From contig DAOVJK010000213.1 of the NCBI GenBank assembly GCA_030673265.1, positions 1 through 5,801 of the forward strand: DNA of 5,801 nucleotides, read 5' to 3'. The DNA comes from Pseudomonadota bacterium (lineage in GTDB: Bacteria > Desulfobacterota > Desulfobulbia > Desulfobulbales > JAGXFP01). The notes below the pieces were generated by a model, which saw nothing but the letters and a program-made list of their open reading frames with translations, made no database searches and was not told where the DNA came from. Of this stretch, positions 5,416-5,801 are shown one piece after another (the stretch's first letter is position 1; the number at the start of each line of letters is the position of its first letter). The translations under genes and the position numbers were made by a program.

Positions 5416-5801
5416 AATCAACGCCGACTCAACCCGTCCCCCCCCCACAGCTCATGATCAATGTAGCCGTTGCTTGCAAGACACAAATATGCCTGCAAAT
5501 AATTTTTGATCAAGACTAGCCCGCATATTTCACCAGTCGAGATGCCCGATTGCGAAACGCTCGATAGGCAAAGTATGATGTTTTCAGCAGGTAAGCGGCC
5601 AGAGGGAGACTCCGATACTTTAGTATACTGAAAGCCTTATACAGCAGAGTCTGTACAATACCCCCCTGAGGGGTGCTATACGGATATATCGGCTGGCCCG
5701 AAGGGTGAGTAGTTTCGAAGTCTTCGCTATCTGAAAAACAAACCATGTATTTCATTTGGTACAAACTGTGACCTTGACATTCCACAGCACACCAAAGGTT
5801 A
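5416..5801. other. Intergenic stretch without a supportable gene
   Basis: No protein or RNA gene can be supported here. A minus-strand frame is open from the window edge at 5801 to a TAG at 5516-5518 (about 95 codons, ending RLVKYAG). It shows no recognisable motif, no clear ribosome binding site and no coding-like base bias, and it might be the tail of a gene outside the window. Other features are a run of nine C residues at 5438-5446, the palindrome TTGATCAA at 5506-5513, a hairpin at 5653-5681, and GATATATC at 5683-5690. A weak stem TTGCA/TGCAA (5474-5478 and 5494-5498) before five T residues (5503-5507) could be the terminator of lysR but is poor. Confidence 0.5.
5653..5681. repeat. Imperfect inverted repeat (hairpin) downstream of lysR
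   Basis: GTACAATACCCC (5653-5664) and GGGGTGCTATAC (5670-5681) pair around a 5-nt loop. Transcribed from the minus strand, the stem is 12 bp with two G-U wobbles and one mismatch; on the plus strand it is weaker. No T-run follows on either side, so it does not look like an intrinsic terminator. It could be a repeat-family element or a structured RNA. Confidence 0.35.

Noticed and set aside
5438..5446. Run of nine C residues as a phase-variable tract
   Set aside because: It lies after the LysR stop codon and not in a promoter or reading frame that it could switch.
5516..5801. Minus-strand open frame reaching the right window edge (about 95 codons)
   Set aside because: No motif, ribosome binding site or coding bias is visible, and the sequence contains hairpins. 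A gene tail from outside the window cannot be excluded, so it is only described within the intergenic entry.

Overview
The window looks like a piece of a Desulfobacterota (deltaproteobacterial) chromosome of moderate GC. The main reasons are a selenium-metabolism gene set typical of that group (a selenocysteine-containing SelD, a YedF-family protein, a LysR regulator of the selenium-associated type), a periplasmic di-heme cytochrome c peroxidase, and a short selenopeptide resembling SbtA RiPP precursors. The lineage is inferred from gene content and family resemblance; no database was searched.

Layout. Positions 1-102 (minus) hold the first 34 codons of a gene running off the left edge, weakly reminiscent of ISAzo13-type transposases. 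Positions 174-639 (minus) form a compact, apparently monocistronic unit: a near-consensus promoter, a leader of about 120 nt, a 70-residue lipoprotein-like peptide whose C-terminus contains two in-frame UGA codons in G-UGA-S motifs, a SECIS-like hairpin, and a rho-independent terminator. Conventional translation would stop the peptide at residue 58 and lose the Sec-containing end. Positions 689-1957 (minus) encode a secreted di-heme peroxidase of the CCP/MauG family with its own promoter. Positions 2155-3980 (minus) carry selD and, 2 nt downstream, a TauE/SafE (TSUP) permease. selD has an in-frame UGA at codon 17, so a standard gene call starts internally and loses 40 residues including the catalytic site. 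Across an AT-rich divergent promoter region (3981-4096), yedF (4097-4486) and a LysR regulator (4525-5415) run on the plus strand. Positions 5416-5801 have no gene I can support.

How the genes fit together. SelD makes selenophosphate, the selenium donor for selenocysteyl-tRNA. The window contains two apparent users of Sec: SelD itself and the SbtA-like peptide. YedF, the LysR protein and the TSUP permease are plausible accessory, regulatory and transport parts of selenium handling, inferred from family and linkage. The radical SAM maturase (SbtM) expected for an SbtA peptide, and selA, selB and selC, are not in the window. The main discovery candidate is the selenopeptide at 271-483.
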